Shown here: piece after piece, positions 11,381 through 18,605 of the stretch
Numbering within the stretch: position 1 is the first letter of the stretch
Layout of the letters: each line of letters starts with the position of its first letter
Assembly: GCF_900112475.1 (NCBI RefSeq)
Contig: NZ_FOLW01000004.1
Span: 95,249 to 159,248 of the forward strand
Origin: Pragia fontium DSM 5563 = ATCC 49100
GTDB taxonomy: Bacteria; Pseudomonadota; Gammaproteobacteria; Enterobacterales; Enterobacteriaceae
Length of the DNA: 64,000 nucleotides
Reading direction: 5' to 3'
Program-made: the position numbers and the translations under genes
Notes under the pieces: generated by a model
The model's input: only the letters and a program-made list of their open reading frames with translations
Databases searched by the model: none
What the model was told of the DNA's origin: nothing

Positions 11381-12540
11381 ATTCCTACCGTCACGGCGGC
11401 TTCGGCGCCTTATCTTGCCCATAAAGTGAAGGACTTAACTGAAGGGCCAGAAACCAAAGATAAAGTACTCAATGCTATTGCCCATGCGATTGTCGGTGCT
11501 GCGGCAGGGAAGAATGCGGTGGAGAATAACCACTTAAGCACGACTGAAAAGTTAACGCTGACTGATAAAGAGAATAAATATGCTTCCCTTTGTCAGGGGG
11601 GAGATAGTGGTTCTGGAGCCTGTCAAACACTCAAAGCTGATATTGATATTCTGCGCCAAAAAGGACAGAGTATTGATAAAGTTGAAGAGAGTGAACTCGG
11701 CCCAGACTTCCAGTTATCCGGCTCGGAGAAATTCGAACATAAACCGGGAGATGTTGTTCCATGCGTTAATTCCGGTAATGGTCTTTGTGTAGTAACAAGC
11801 GAGTCGGCGAACGGTGGAAAAGAATGGGTATTGGAATCTGCCACAGATTCGCAGGCTCAGCAGGCGCTAAGTCAAAATAAAGAATCCGAAGCGTTTATCA
11901 AAGAGCTCGGTGCGGCTTACTTCAATGCGGGTTGTGGTTTACCAGGTGCAGCTTCTACAATTTGTCAGGCTTATTCCGCATCCGGAGGACCTAACCCGAT
12001 AGATGGAAAAGTGCCTACCGATGGTGAGCGTTCAATGTGGGCGTTGAATGCTGCACTTAATACGGTTGGTGGGGCTGCTATATTAAAGCCTGGAAAGGAT
12101 GTTGGGGCTGGAAAGGGGACGATAAATACATCAACTCTTAATCCAAATGAGGTTCGTTTATCTCAAAATACTGTCTCGTACAATAAAACAGATAGTAGTG
12201 ACTGGACAAAAATATACATACGACGATCTTGTAGCCAGCATGAAAAAAGATGGCTGGAAAGGTGATTCTGTTGATGTTGTAAAAATGCCAGATGGCAAAG
12301 TAACAAGTATGGATAACACTCGAATTGCAGCAGCAAGAGAAGCAGGGATTGATATAAAAGCGACGGTTCGTGATTTTAACGAGAGATTAACACCAGAAAT
12401 TCAAAAAAGCTCGAGGTTGGGAGCAATATAAAACTTGGGGTGAGGCAATTCAGGGACGTATAAATAATCAATCGGGAAGCTTTGGTAAGCTAAACCCAAA
12501 TGGTTCTGAACAATCTCCAATAATAAAAGGTAAAAAATGA
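11381..12540 (+). pseudogene. Orphan CdiA-CT toxin tip (ParB-like), internally deleted and twice frameshifted
   Basis: Homology begins abruptly near 11381 in the pretoxin region (TAASAPYLAHKVKDL), without upstream stalk. It then reaches HAIVGAAAGKNAVENN, so the segment normally between HAIVGA and the VENN motif appears deleted. The toxin part starts in frame 2, continues in frame 3 from about 12200 (KYTYDDLVASMKKDGW, MPDGKVTSMDNTRIAAAREA) and in frame 1 from the A6 run at 12403-12408 (RGWEQYKTWGEAI) to TGA 12538-12540. Each switch equals one extra base. The DG..(S)xDNTRxAAA motif resembles ParB-fold nucleases known among polymorphic toxins; this is a family-level guess. The stop overlaps the start of the following immunity gene (ATGA). 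Confidence 0.8.
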
Positions 12541-12962
12541 TGTCCAATATATTTTTATATAACACTCCTATACTTCCTGATGGATTTGTTTTTCCTCAAA
12601 GCTATATCAATACAGTAAAGGTTGAAAATATCATTGATATAGAGCCTTGGTTTTTTTTATGTCAAGATATCGGAATGTCTTTAAGTTATTATGGCTCCTT
12701 ATTAGTTAAATATAGAGATCATCCCTTAATACCTTTTGCGATTGCTAATGATCAGTCAGGACTATTTAATGACGGATATGTTATTTTAGCTTGTTTTGAT
12801 GGGAGTGATAGAAGCGGAGATCCTAGGGTTTATTTTCATGATTACGGTTATAGAGGTGAAGATCCTGCTTGGGATAAGCGATATTATTTGGATAACTTCT
12901 CCGCTTGGCTTGAATCTGCTAAAGAAGAATCAGCCCAATATAAAGAAGAACGGGCTGAATAA
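12537..12962 (+). CDS. SUKH (SMI1/KNR4)-like immunity protein
   Basis: A 141-residue acidic protein whose ATG overlaps the toxin stop (ATGA), the typical coupling of toxin and immunity genes. The central IPFAIANDQSG, followed by ILACFDGSD and RVYFHDYG, matches the SUKH pattern in which a small protein binds a nuclease toxin. It is intact although its cognate toxin is frameshifted. That fits retention for protection against siblings still carrying the toxin. The next gene is convergent and begins 9 bp away. Confidence 0.7.
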   Translation: MMSNIFLYNTPILPDGFVFPQSYINTVKVENIIDIEPWFFLCQDIGMSLSYYGSLLVKYRDHPLIPFAIANDQSGLFNDGYVILACFDGSDRSGDPRVYFHDYGYRGEDPAWDKRYYLDNFSAWLESAKEESAQYKEERAE

Positions 12963-12970
12963 TCAATGTA

Positions 12971-13516
12971 TTAATCGAATTGTAAAAACTTGATTGGAAC
13001 TGTTTTAATTAACCAGACGCCATTATCTGCTAAGTAGAACTTAAAGCCTTGTTGATACATTAACAGGGCCTTTATTTTAAGCACAACGGGCTTTCCGTGT
13101 CGTTTTCCTACTGAAATTGCTGTCTGTTCATCAGCGGATAAATGAACATAATGGCGATCGCCGGCCACTAATCCTTGTTTTTTAATTGAATCAATAAAAC
13201 GAGTTGCTGTGCCGTGATATAAAAACTCTGGCGGTACCTGTTCTGCATGGTTAACTTCAACTTGTCTAGTTGAATGCCCCTGTGCTGCACGAATTTTTAG
13301 TCCGTCATCTGAAATCGTAAAACGTTTTTTATCACTTGTTTTAACAACTTGTTCGATCAGTTCCCTCGTCAGGGATTCACCATGTTGATTAGCTTGTATA
13401 ATTAGGCCATCAATATCAATCCAACCATCAGAATCTAATGTGATCCCAATAGCCTCTGGTTGATGCCTTAAAACATAGCTTAAGAATTTACTTATTTTAT
13501 TCAGTTGATTACTCAT
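12971..13516 (-). CDS. kptA: RNA 2'-phosphotransferase (Tpt1/KptA)
   Basis: A 181-residue protein of normal family length. Tpt1/KptA removes an internal RNA 2'-phosphate using NAD+, giving ADP-ribose 1'',2''-cyclic phosphate. Key positions are present: RH in [12 protein letters not shown] in KIRAAQGHS, the YHGTA and HYVHLSAD elements, and R in [11 protein letters not shown]. The ATG follows AAGGAATAAAAC. It is convergent with the SUKH gene and embedded between immunity and symE-like fragments, an unusual place for kptA. It may be cargo of the toxin array or a passenger. The same window carries rtcBA 36 kb away, another RNA-end repair system. Confidence 0.93.
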   Translation of the reverse strand: MSNQLNKISKFLSYVLRHQPEAIGITLDSDGWIDIDGLIIQANQHGESLTRELIEQVVKTSDKKRFTISDDGLKIRAAQGHSTRQVEVNHAEQVPPEFLYHGTATRFIDSIKKQGLVAGDRHYVHLSADEQTAISVGKRHGKPVVLKIKALLMYQQGFKFYLADNGVWLIKTVPIKFLQFD

Positions 13517-13532
13517 GTTTTATTCCTTAGTC

Positions 13533-13559
13533 CCCGGTCATCAGACCGGGTATGTTTTT
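13533..13559 (+). terminator. Hairpin terminator in the toxin array
   Basis: CCCGGTC (13533-13539), loop ATCA, GACCGGG (13544-13550), then TATGTTTTT. Similar GC hairpins follow the immunity genes at 14413 and 15672. Here kptA lies between the immunity gene and the hairpin, suggesting that kptA was inserted. Confidence 0.6.
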
Positions 13560-13586
13560 ATCTCTTCTTCGATCCACTTCGCAATA

Positions 13587-13845
13587 TCACTCCAGAATAA
13601 GCCCGGTTGTTATCTTAGTGATCCGCTGTTCAGCTTGTCTGAGCAGGTCAAGTAGCTGTTGTTGCCTGATAATGTTCTCTTGTTCAGTGGTGATCACTAA
13701 ACACCCCTCCATAATACGAATAACTAACGAAGCACCGGTATCAAAACCAGCTTCACTGAGCCACTTACCCTTAAGATGAATGGCCGGTGTAGTGTTATCT
13801 CGTTGACCGGTCAGATAACCTACCCGAGGCTCAGGACAAGCTGTT
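13587..13845 (-). pseudogene. symE: SymE-like toxin remnant 1 (5' end lost)
   Basis: On the minus strand the frame reads GYLTGQRDN, AIHLKGKWLSEAGFDTG and VIRIMEGCLVITTEQE, then a glutamine-rich tail, stopping at 13587-13589. This matches SymE (SOS-induced AbrB-fold toxin) with its LxGKWLxxAGF core. There is no start codon. The sequence runs straight into the tail of an oppositely oriented CDI toxin at about 13845, so the 5' end was replaced. The intact core could still fold, but without a start codon it is probably not made. Confidence 0.75.
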
Positions 13846-14019
13846 ATTGTAGAAGTTAAAGGCCATCCAGAAATTAGCCAAGTACAAATTCATCCTGAAG
13901 GTGGTCGTCACGGTGGTAGCTATTATAAAGTATCGACAACGACACAAGGAACAGTAAAGGTTGTTGATTCAGCCACATATAAGCCAGCTACTGGAGAGAA
14001 GGCAACTAATTATAGATAA
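13834..14019 (+). pseudogene. Tail of a third CDI toxin
   Basis: The frame GSGQAVIVEVKG, EGGRHGGSYYKVST, VVDSATYKPATGEK to TAA 14017-14019 has the His/Gly-rich C-terminus found at the ends of several CdiA and Rhs toxins. Only about 60 residues remain; no pretoxin region or start codon is present. It is joined to the symE remnant on the opposite strand. The downstream gene 18 bp away is probably its immunity gene. Confidence 0.65.
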
Positions 14020-14036
14020 GCCAAAGGAATAACTTT

Positions 14037-14408
14037 ATGAATAAAATTAAGTGGGTAACACAAGCAATAGCTCAACCGTGCGAAATTCAAAAAGGTTTAT
14101 TCCCTGATTTTGTCAATGTAGCTGATGAATTAGCCGTTGAGTGGGAAATGGCATTAGATGAGTTAAGTGATCCAGAAGTCTCATCTCAACTAACAGATGA
14201 ACAAAAAAGCGCCATAAAAAGGTTGGATGATTATATGTTATCTATTAGTGGTGCTGATAATATCCAGTATTGGAGCAATGAAGCGCTATCCCAAAGTGTT
14301 GAATGGAAAAATATGAGGGAAATGGCAGAAACTATTTTGGTTACTATGAAATGGGAAAAATCTATACCATCTAAAAATGATGCGATCTATATAACTAATA
14401 GTCAGTAA
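14037..14408 (+). CDS. Probable immunity protein for the GGRHGG-type toxin tail
   Basis: A 123-residue acidic, helical protein (rich in Glu, Asp, Leu) with no signal peptide or membrane segment. ATG 14037 follows CCAAAGGAATAACTTT. It lies directly behind a toxin tail and before a terminator hairpin, the standard immunity position. I do not recognise the family; the role is inferred from context. Confidence 0.6.
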   Translation: MNKIKWVTQAIAQPCEIQKGLFPDFVNVADELAVEWEMALDELSDPEVSSQLTDEQKSAIKRLDDYMLSISGADNIQYWSNEALSQSVEWKNMREMAETILVTMKWEKSIPSKNDAIYITNSQ

Positions 14409-14412
14409 ATTG

Positions 14413-14440
14413 CCCCGATCACCAGATCGGGGATCTTTTA
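14413..14440 (+). terminator. Intrinsic terminator after 123-aa immunity gene
   Basis: CCCCGATC (14413-14420), loop ACCA, GATCGGGG (14425-14432), then ATCTTTTATT. Confidence 0.8.
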
Positions 14441-14447
14441 TTGCTTT

Positions 14448-14629
14448 TTAGATCTGCATAGCAAGTCTGATAATCAGTTGGTCTTGTTCGACTTTAATCA
14501 CCACCGCCCGCCCAGCAAGGAATCCCATCTCCTCAAGATATCTGCCCTTAATGGTCAGTTGTGGCCTCGGGGTGGGTGACTTAACCCAGCCGGTGGGGAC
14601 GGCACCAATGGTATAAAAACGTTCAGCAC
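14448..14629 (-). pseudogene. symE: SymE-like toxin remnant 2 (5' end lost)
   Basis: The minus strand reads RFYTIGAVPTGWV, RPQLTIKGRYLEEMGFLAG, VVIKVEQDQLIIRLA, then TAA at 14448-14450. This is nearly the full SymE core domain. The 5' end stops where the plus-strand pretoxin repeat begins (14630), so no start codon is visible. It has the same arrangement as remnant 1: a symE-like gene antisense to the array and cut by the next toxin module. Confidence 0.75.
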
Positions 14630-15421
14630 TTGGGGGGATATAGTGGTGAACTTATTGCGATGACGATAGCAAAAGAACGTTTTGGTAAGGAGCCTGAAGA
14701 TCTTACTGAAGCTGAACGTCAGTTTATTGTTAATATAACGGCGATTGCATCGGGTGTTGCGACAGGAATTATCACTGATAGTACAGCTGGTGCGGCAACC
14801 GGTGCGGCGGCTGGGAAGAATGCGGCGGAGAATAATGCGCTATGCAGTACGGTCACTTGCCTGAATAACCCGCTTGATCTCAGTAAACCTGTTATGGGCG
14901 GGATGGTTGGTGCTGCTGGCGGTGCTGCCCTTGGTGATGCGATATCGGATGCCCTGAAAGATGACGATGACAAAGCAGCACAGCCAAACGTTGGTAAGGA
15001 TCTGACGGGTGCTGAAAAAGCTGAGTTGGGTGGGACAGGTTCAGGTACGCCTGGCGGTTGGGGGCCTCAGGATGAGGAGAATGCAAGAAATAATGAGTCT
15101 AATAAATTCGATCAATTCAAAAAAGATGACTTAGTAGAAGCAGCGGAAAAGCCAATTAATAATCAAGGGATGTCCGCAGCAGCAAGAGCATGGGAAAAGC
15201 ATGCAGGTCGTCCAGGGGGTGTTTTTGAACCTCTGAAAGGAAACCCAGCACAGAAAAATGAAGCTGCTAGTCGATTTGTAAATGAGGTTTTAAATAACAA
15301 AGGTACTATAAAAACAGATCTATCAAGAGGTGGTGTTGAGTATCGTCTTCCTGATGGAAGAGGTATTCGATATAACGCTGATGGTTCTTTTTCTGGTTTC
15401 TTAGATCCTAAGAGGTTTTAA
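14630..15421 (+). CDS. Orphan CdiA-CT module with intact toxin tip
   Basis: The module begins inside the pretoxin domain (SGELIAMTIAKERFGKEPED), and its first 185 bp match 10141-10325 at all but two positions. It then keeps the boundary AAGKNAAENN, a linker of about 100 residues, and a C-terminal domain of about 85 residues (AARAWEKHAGRPGG, GGVEYRLPDGRGIRY, GFLDPKRF). The compact basic tip with a DGRGxR motif resembles small RNase toxins of the BECR class; this is a guess. There is no signal sequence or stalk, so it would act only after recombination onto a full cdiA. Translation could start near the ATG for MTIAKE at about 14660. Confidence 0.75.
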   Translation: MGGYSGELIAMTIAKERFGKEPEDLTEAERQFIVNITAIASGVATGIITDSTAGAATGAAAGKNAAENNALCSTVTCLNNPLDLSKPVMGGMVGAAGGAALGDAISDALKDDDDKAAQPNVGKDLTGAEKAELGGTGSGTPGGWGPQDEENARNNESNKFDQFKKDDLVEAAEKPINNQGMSAAARAWEKHAGRPGGVFEPLKGNPAQKNEAASRFVNEVLNNKGTIKTDLSRGGVEYRLPDGRGIRYNADGSFSGFLDPKRF

Positions 15422-15428
15422 TATTAGA

Positions 15429-15668
15429 ATGAATGGCGACTTTGAAATAGATTTCTTTAGTGACTCTAAGTATGAAGAGCTTACGGTAGAAATCTCATAT
15501 AAAAATCAAATCCTGTGTCAAATGAACAAAGATAAAGGGGGGGATAATATTGAAATTGAGTTCTTTACTGACTTGAGAGTATTATCCGAACAAGTTGAAA
15601 TGAAATTTTCATTAAACGATTTTTTTGATGTGTTGAGAGAAGCGAAAAAGGGTTTAATAGAGTCTTAG
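15429..15668 (+). CDS. cdiI: Immunity protein for the DGRG-type CdiA-CT
   Basis: A 79-residue acidic protein starting 7 bp after the toxin stop and followed 3 bp later by a terminator. Two similar strands (FEIDFFSD and IEIEFFTD) and a C-terminal helix (LNDFFDVLREAKKGL) suggest a compact alpha/beta binder of a basic toxin. The role is assigned from position and charge. Confidence 0.7.
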   Translation: MNGDFEIDFFSDSKYEELTVEISYKNQILCQMNKDKGGDNIEIEFFTDLRVLSEQVEMKFSLNDFFDVLREAKKGLIES

Positions 15669-15671
15669 TAT

Positions 15672-15707
15672 AAATCCCGGCTTTTCAAGCCGGGATTTTG
15701 CTTTTTA
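15672..15707 (+). terminator. Intrinsic terminator after 79-aa immunity gene
   Basis: AAATCCCGGCTT (15672-15683) pairs with AAGCCGGGATTT (15687-15698), followed by TGCTTTTT. Confidence 0.9.
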
Positions 15708-15710
15708 ACC

Positions 15711-15893
15711 CTAAAACGGAGACGCAGCCCTTATCACCAACTGCCCATGTTCGCTGGTAATCGTCACCGACTGGCCGGAGGTAAACCGAGCTGCTCCAGC
15801 CATTTACCCTTAATGGTAAGCTGTGGACTCGGGTTACCTCTACCACCATTGGGTGTGTAACCCACGGTGTAATGGCGGGGCTGTGGTGGTTTT
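15711..15893 (-). pseudogene. symE: SymE-like toxin remnant 3 (frameshifted)
   Basis: The minus strand reads RHYTVGYTPNGG and PQLTIKGKWLEQ, then the frame is lost by one missing base in the T run near 15779-15784. It resumes as GFTSGQSVTI, EHGQLVIRAASPF to TAG 15711-15713. The N-terminal SymE signature is present but there is no start codon. This is the third antisense symE copy between modules. Confidence 0.75.
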
Positions 15894-15935
15894 ATTGTAA
15901 GGTTGCTCTATATCTTTATTAAAAGGAAATTATTA

Positions 15936-16466
15936 ATGTTTAAATATTACTATTTCAAAATAGTCTTACTATTATTGTCTCTTTTTTTGAGCGGTTGTAT
16001 AGTAAATGTAAATCCACTTGAGGATTATACTGGTCATGATATGGCAATGATTAGGGTGAAAAATTATTATTTACCCTTAAGTATAATTAGATATCAGAAA
16101 ATAGGTTCATGCATACAGAGGCTTGAACGTAATTCATTAACCGCAGGTATAAATATATTAGGTATAAAGTCTACATATAATAAAAAAATTGTTGGTATGC
16201 CCCCATCCCCTGTTACATCACAATTAAAACGCTCTGATGTTATGGAGTATACAATTAAGGCAGATCAACCAGTTATGATAACATATGAAAAGAATGTAGG
16301 GGGGAGGGAAATCTCAAGTACTAATTCCTTTATACCACAATCTGGTCACAGTTATGAGATATTTACTGTGGGTATTACCGATAATATAATAGTTACCGAT
16401 ATTACGCAGGGTAAAGATGATCAGCCAGCTAAATGGGACTGGGACTTAAAGGGATGCGAATATTAA
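15936..16466 (+). CDS. Putative lipoprotein, toxin-array cargo
   Basis: ATG 15936 follows AAAAGGAA and starts a 176-residue protein with a lipoprotein signal (LLLLSLFLSGC). The rest has no recognised domain but contains VMITYEKN and a predicted beta-rich C-terminal half. It is low in G+C. It lies behind symE remnant 3, where a toxin would be expected, and is followed by a second lipoprotein. It may be an immunity or cell-envelope factor; function is unknown. Confidence 0.65.
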   Translation: MFKYYYFKIVLLLLSLFLSGCIVNVNPLEDYTGHDMAMIRVKNYYLPLSIIRYQKIGSCIQRLERNSLTAGINILGIKSTYNKKIVGMPPSPVTSQLKRSDVMEYTIKADQPVMITYEKNVGGREISSTNSFIPQSGHSYEIFTVGITDNIIVTDITQGKDDQPAKWDWDLKGCEY

Positions 16467-16500
16467 AATATTCTTTAAATAATATAAAAATGGAATACAT

Positions 16501-17064
16501 GTGAAAAATTTTATTAAATTAAGTAAATTCATTATTGTTTGTGCACTTACATTTCAGTTAGCCGGATGTCTTACCGTAATTAAAAAAGTTGATAAAGTTT
16601 TAACCTTTCGTAACTATGAATTATATGAAAGTAATGTGGAATATTCGATGTTTGATTCTAATGATAATGTTAGAATTAGTTTCACTCAGGGAAAGTTAGA
16701 TGTCAGGGTAGCAGACAATAATCAATGGCTTCAGTTTGGTAGAGAAACTGGTTCTACTTTTTTTCCACTTAAAAAAATATCCATAACTGAATTCAATAAA
16801 GATATTGAACCATTTAAAGCATTTATTCGATGGGCTAATAAAACTTATCAGGAACGAGAGGAAACTAAATTATCTATAAATGAACTTCCATATGGATACA
16901 TCGTAGTTAATGAGACCAATACCCTGGAGCCTTTGCTTATTTTTGGTGGGAAAGCGGATTTATTTTACCCTCCAAAATTGATGGCATTAAATAAAGAGAA
17001 TGTTTTAAGAATATTAGTAACCTCTTATAGTATTAAAAATAACATTAATACTGGTAGTGATTAG
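16501..17064 (+). CDS. Second putative lipoprotein
   Basis: A 187-residue protein with a GTG start at 16501 (the overlapping ATG at 16499 is out of frame and stops at once). Its signal ends in the lipobox QLAGC. The mature part includes a segment (LPYGYIVVNETNTLEPLLIF) and is likely periplasmic and lipid-anchored. It lies 34 bp after the first lipoprotein gene, probably in one operon. No family is recognised. Confidence 0.65.
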   Translation: MKNFIKLSKFIIVCALTFQLAGCLTVIKKVDKVLTFRNYELYESNVEYSMFDSNDNVRISFTQGKLDVRVADNNQWLQFGRETGSTFFPLKKISITEFNKDIEPFKAFIRWANKTYQEREETKLSINELPYGYIVVNETNTLEPLLIFGGKADLFYPPKLMALNKENVLRILVTSYSIKNNINTGSD

Positions 17065-17145
17065 AATAGATAGTTAAATGGTTAGTAAATTGGAAAGGAT
17101 TTTATTCTAATGGTTTTTTAAATTCTATGTAACTAAGTTCACCTA

Positions 17146-17182
17146 TATATATCCCGATCAGTTAAGCTGGCCGGGATATATA
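17146..17182 (+). terminator. Palindrome after the lipoprotein pair
   Basis: TATATATCCCG (17146-17156) pairs with CGGGATATATA (17172-17182). Only a short A/T stretch follows, so termination strength is uncertain. The CCCG core resembles the hairpins after the other modules. Confidence 0.5.
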
Positions 17183-17338
17183 AAAATTCTGTTGTCCCTA
17201 ATATTACCCCCCACTCAATAAAGCGTTGTCAATATATCTACTCTTTGCCCTTCATTTACCACACACCACGCAAAATTGCATTTTACCTGATTGCTATTAA
17301 ATTTCAGTTGGTTAGCTTGCGCAGAAGGTTTTCAGATA

Positions 17339-17434
17339 AAAATAGAGATGAAATCAGAGTCAAAATTAACTCTATGCCGAGTCGGTTGTTTTGTCGCTTC
17401 TTTTGGCCGATTGACTCTGATAAGACTCTATTTT
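17339..17434. repeat. Long imperfect inverted repeat
   Basis: The left arm 17339-17363 (AAAATAGAG ... ATCAGAGTCAA) pairs with the right arm 17411-17434 (TTGACTCTGAT ... CTCTATTTT), with about 47 bp between them. It lies in a gap of about 400 bp (17065-17483) without a convincing gene. It could be a decayed miniature element or an RNA hairpin. Confidence 0.55.
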
Positions 17435-17483
17435 GTTGTTGTATGGTAATCCGGCTCCGAAAAATGGGCTTGGACAACTAGAT

Positions 17484-17849
17484 ATGTATTCTTCATCTTT
17501 ATACCACTATGTGAAATCTAGAGATGAAGTAGAAAGATACATTCAGAACGATTTGATTGAATCCGGGCATTATAGTGATACTAATTTATCAGCAAATAAA
17601 GGATTCTATATATATCAAGCTATAGAGGGAAGTAACCCAGGGCAAGATTACCCAATTGGCCATAAGGGGAAAACTAAAATGGGAGACTATTTTAGGTATT
17701 TAATGCCAACAGTATATGCCTCGATTGAAGACTTTCCAGAAGAACTTCGCTATGGAATAGCCGTTTCTGATACTGTTGACTTTATGGTTGATAGACTATT
17801 TGATAACGATAAGATAAATGAATATTTTACAAGAATGAGCGAAAGTTAA
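17484..17849 (+). CDS. Hypothetical protein, probable immunity gene fused behind a toxin fragment
   Basis: ATG 17484 gives 121 residues (MYSSSLYHYVKSRDEVERYI onward) without signal or membrane segments. The same frame is open upstream to 17433 and encodes GNPAPKNGLGQL. That segment looks like a leftover of a toxin C-terminus, so the frame seems to be a join of toxin debris and this gene. There is no good ribosome-binding site before the ATG. It may be an immunity protein by context; the family is not recognised. Confidence 0.45.
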   Translation: MYSSSLYHYVKSRDEVERYIQNDLIESGHYSDTNLSANKGFYIYQAIEGSNPGQDYPIGHKGKTKMGDYFRYLMPTVYASIEDFPEELRYGIAVSDTVDFMVDRLFDNDKINEYFTRMSES

Positions 17850-17926
17850 ATATAAACTTCCAGCCTAAAGTTTGGCGTTACAAGAAAATAATGATTTATT
17901 GAAACTATTTCTAAGGATGGTAAAAA

Positions 17927-18280
17927 ATGATATTCATTGAATCATGCCCAGATGATATTGAGTTACTTTCATTTTTTGAAAGTGAACCAACATTTGCCAG
18001 TGTTGCCGATCACCACTTTGCTTATGAAGCTACAGATAGCAATGGTGTTCATTTGATTTTTTCGTTTCATTGTTTAGAAGGGTGGATTCAAGCTGTCTTG
18101 GAGCTTAACGAATGTAAAATATCAAGTCGTCTTAGTGAGGGCGTCAAGAGTTTTCAAATTAAAGAGGAAATAAATGGTGAGTATCTATATTCAGAAATTT
18201 TGACAGCAGATACACAAACCGAAGTCGAAATTAGGTTAAAACCATTTATCTCTGTTAAGTGGAATACCCTAATGCGATGA
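17927..18280 (+). CDS. Hypothetical protein, probable orphan immunity protein
   Basis: A 117-residue acidic protein starting at ATG 17927 after AAGGATGGTAAAAA. It includes HHFAYEATDSNGVHLIFSF and an even beta/alpha pattern common in small immunity proteins. It is the last gene of the toxin-immunity array before the tRNA gene. No cognate toxin is left beside it. The function is inferred from context only. Confidence 0.55.
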   Translation: MIFIESCPDDIELLSFFESEPTFASVADHHFAYEATDSNGVHLIFSFHCLEGWIQAVLELNECKISSRLSEGVKSFQIKEEINGEYLYSEILTADTQTEVEIRLKPFISVKWNTLMR

Positions 18281-18321
18281 TTTGAAAATAAAATCTCGAT
18301 ATAGATATAGATACCAAAAAA

Positions 18322-18350
18322 CAAAAAAGCCCGAACCGAAGTTCGAGCTT
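18322..18350 (-). terminator. Terminator of the tRNA-Ser gene
   Basis: On the minus strand AGCTCGAAC, loop TTCG, GTTCGGGCT, then TTTTTTG; 13 bp downstream of the tRNA 3' end. Confidence 0.9.
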
Positions 18351-18362
18351 TCTCTTAAAATA

Positions 18363-18450
18363 TGGCGGTGAGGGAGGGATTCGAACCCTCGATACGTTGC
18401 CGTATACACACTTTCCAGGCGTGCTCCTTCAGCCACTCGGACACCTCACC
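18363..18450 (-). tRNA. serX: tRNA-Ser (anticodon GGA)
   Basis: The minus strand encodes an 88-nt type II tRNA from GGTGAGGTGTCCGAG to CCGCCA. It has a long variable arm (TACGGCAACGTA), GGTTCGAATCC in the T arm, an encoded CCA, and the anticodon GGA (complement of 18414-18416). It adjoins ghrA-ycdX as serX does in E. coli. The 3' end faces the accessory region at 1-18280. That is the orientation expected if an island was integrated at this tRNA, although no integrase is visible in the window. Confidence 0.97.
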
Positions 18451-18605
18451 AAATTTTGGTTTCAACGTAATCGTGATTACACTGGAACGGGCGCTACTAT
18501 AGGGAGAAGGTGATGTGTGGTCAAGCATAAATTCATGTTCTTAATCTATTTGGTTAAGCTATCAGCAAAATGCCGCTTAAGTATGCGGACTGAATCCGTT
18601 AGATT

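Noticed and set aside
13552-13779. 75-codon plus-strand frame
   Set aside because: It is the shadow of the antisense symE-like remnant, whose translation is clearly SymE-like.
17245-17481. 78-codon frame before the 17484 gene
   Set aside because: It spans the inverted repeat, has unusual composition and no ribosome-binding site.
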